From positions 1 through 57,808 of the forward strand of contig CAKTKU010000013.1 of assembly GCA_934572335.1 (NCBI GenBank): DNA of 57,808 bases, read 5' to 3'. Numbering within the stretch: the first letter of the stretch is position 1; each line of letters begins with the position of its first letter. Shown piece by piece: positions 57,452-57,808 of this stretch. This DNA is from an uncultured Oscillospiraceae bacterium. GTDB lineage: Bacteria > Bacillota > Clostridia > Oscillospirales > Oscillospiraceae. Made by a program: the position numbers and the translations under genes. The notes beneath the pieces were generated by a model, which saw only the letters and a list, made by a program, of their open reading frames with translations, had not been told where the DNA came from and did no database searches.

Positions 57452-57559
57452 TAAAGGCAGCAATCACGCAGGAATACTTTATGTATTTCAAGAAAAAGTG
57501 ACTATATCAGAGCGCAAGTTATCCGTCAGATGCCGCAGGCGTATTATGCGCTGCTTTCT
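57452..57559. repeat. Fold-back intergenic repeat, copy C (left arm shortened)
   Basis: The right arm (57493-57559) is colinear with copy B, including AGAGCGCAAGTTATCCGTCAG and GATGCCGCAGGCGTATT-like blocks. The core at 57467-57492 differs from copies A and B by one loop base. The left arm is cut down to about 15 bases. It lies just downstream of the rRNA terminator, and bases 57354-57451 before it hold nothing I can name. Confidence 0.75.
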
Positions 57560-57567
57560 GAAGAAAC

Positions 57568-57595
57568 AAAAACGCCGAGGCTATTGCCTCAGCGC
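57568..57595 (-). terminator. Terminator of the rRNA operon
   Basis: On the minus strand, GCGCTGAGGC / GCCTCGGCG (one mismatch) with an AATA loop is followed by TTTTTG, right after 5S rRNA. Confidence 0.8.
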
Positions 57596-57603
57596 TTTTA
57601 TAT

Positions 57604-57719
<116 letters not shown>

Positions 57720-57787
57720 TATATTTTCAGGATTGTACCCTGAAAACTAAACAGAGGAGCAAGGACGAAACCTGCAAACAAGATGTA

Positions 57788-57808
57788 GGTCAAGCCCTCG
57801 GGCTATTA
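57788..57808 (-). rRNA. rrl: 23S ribosomal RNA, 3' end only
   Basis: The last bases of the window, read on the minus strand (TAATAGCCCGAGGGCTTGACC), match the universal 3' end of 23S rRNA. The gene continues past the window edge. The 68-base gap to 5S is normal. Confidence 0.82.

Overview
The window is about 58 kb of GC-rich chromosome from an endospore-forming Clostridia-type Firmicute, most likely a gut organism of the Oscillospiraceae/Oscillospirales sort. The evidence is AGGAGG-type ribosome sites with several TTG and GTG starts, spore genes (ypeB, spoIID, both dipicolinate synthase subunits), a V-type ATPase in the enterococcal/clostridial gene order, a bile-salt-hydrolase-family enzyme, and the Firmicutes block ylmE-sepF-divIVA-ileS-lspA-rluD next to pyrR and a uracil permease. 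The species assignment is inference.

Layout. 1-8.6 kb: a zinc-ribbon protein, a flavin/Fe-S enoate-reductase-type oxidoreductase, a membrane-tethered XRE regulator with a bactofilin-like membrane protein, two small XRE repressors, a phosphodiesterase, and three small unknown genes in a row. 8.6-14.1 kb: a WecA/TagO glycosyl-1-phosphate transferase, trpS, gltX and ypeB. 14.2-23.2 kb: a complete nine-gene V-ATPase operon whose K subunit keeps the residues of sodium-binding rings. 23.3-30.3 kb: a minus-strand catabolic region (MerR regulator, DapB-like dehydrogenase, SorC/LsrR-type regulator, DhaL, DhaK, LsrF-like aldolase, DUF1097 membrane protein, small VOC protein). Its substrate is unknown; it has recognisable operators and an apparent small RNA on the opposite strand. 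30.5-34.2 kb: a choloylglycine-hydrolase family enzyme, tRNA-Thr and tRNA-Asp with scrambled tRNA-Thr fragments beside them, and a leucine-rich-repeat protein. 34.3-36.7 kb: spoIID-dpaA-dpaB. 36.9-46.6 kb: a membrane protein, trmO, a CPBP protease, mutS and miaB on the minus strand, and mutL-miaA-hfq on the plus strand. 46.6-55 kb: a membrane-anchored protein, ylmE, sepF, divIVA, ileS, an lspA with a very long disordered tail, rluD and a 65-residue membrane protein. 55-57.8 kb: pyrR-uraA behind a PyrR-type attenuator, then 5S rRNA and the 3' edge of a 23S rRNA, both on the minus strand.

The signals least explained by ordinary genes are: a family of fold-back intergenic repeats of about 110-160 bp (three copies, sharing a 26-bp core); a candidate 65-nt RNA inside the kinase/aldolase operon; a MerR-type 19-bp-spacer promoter in front of the DapB-like gene; the LspA tail; and direct plus inverted fragments of tRNA-Thr next to the intact gene. 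The exact pathway encoded at 23.3-29.3 kb is the best candidate for an undescribed metabolic system. No CRISPR array, transposase, integrase or phage gene was seen. All calls were made by reading the sequence; no database search was run.
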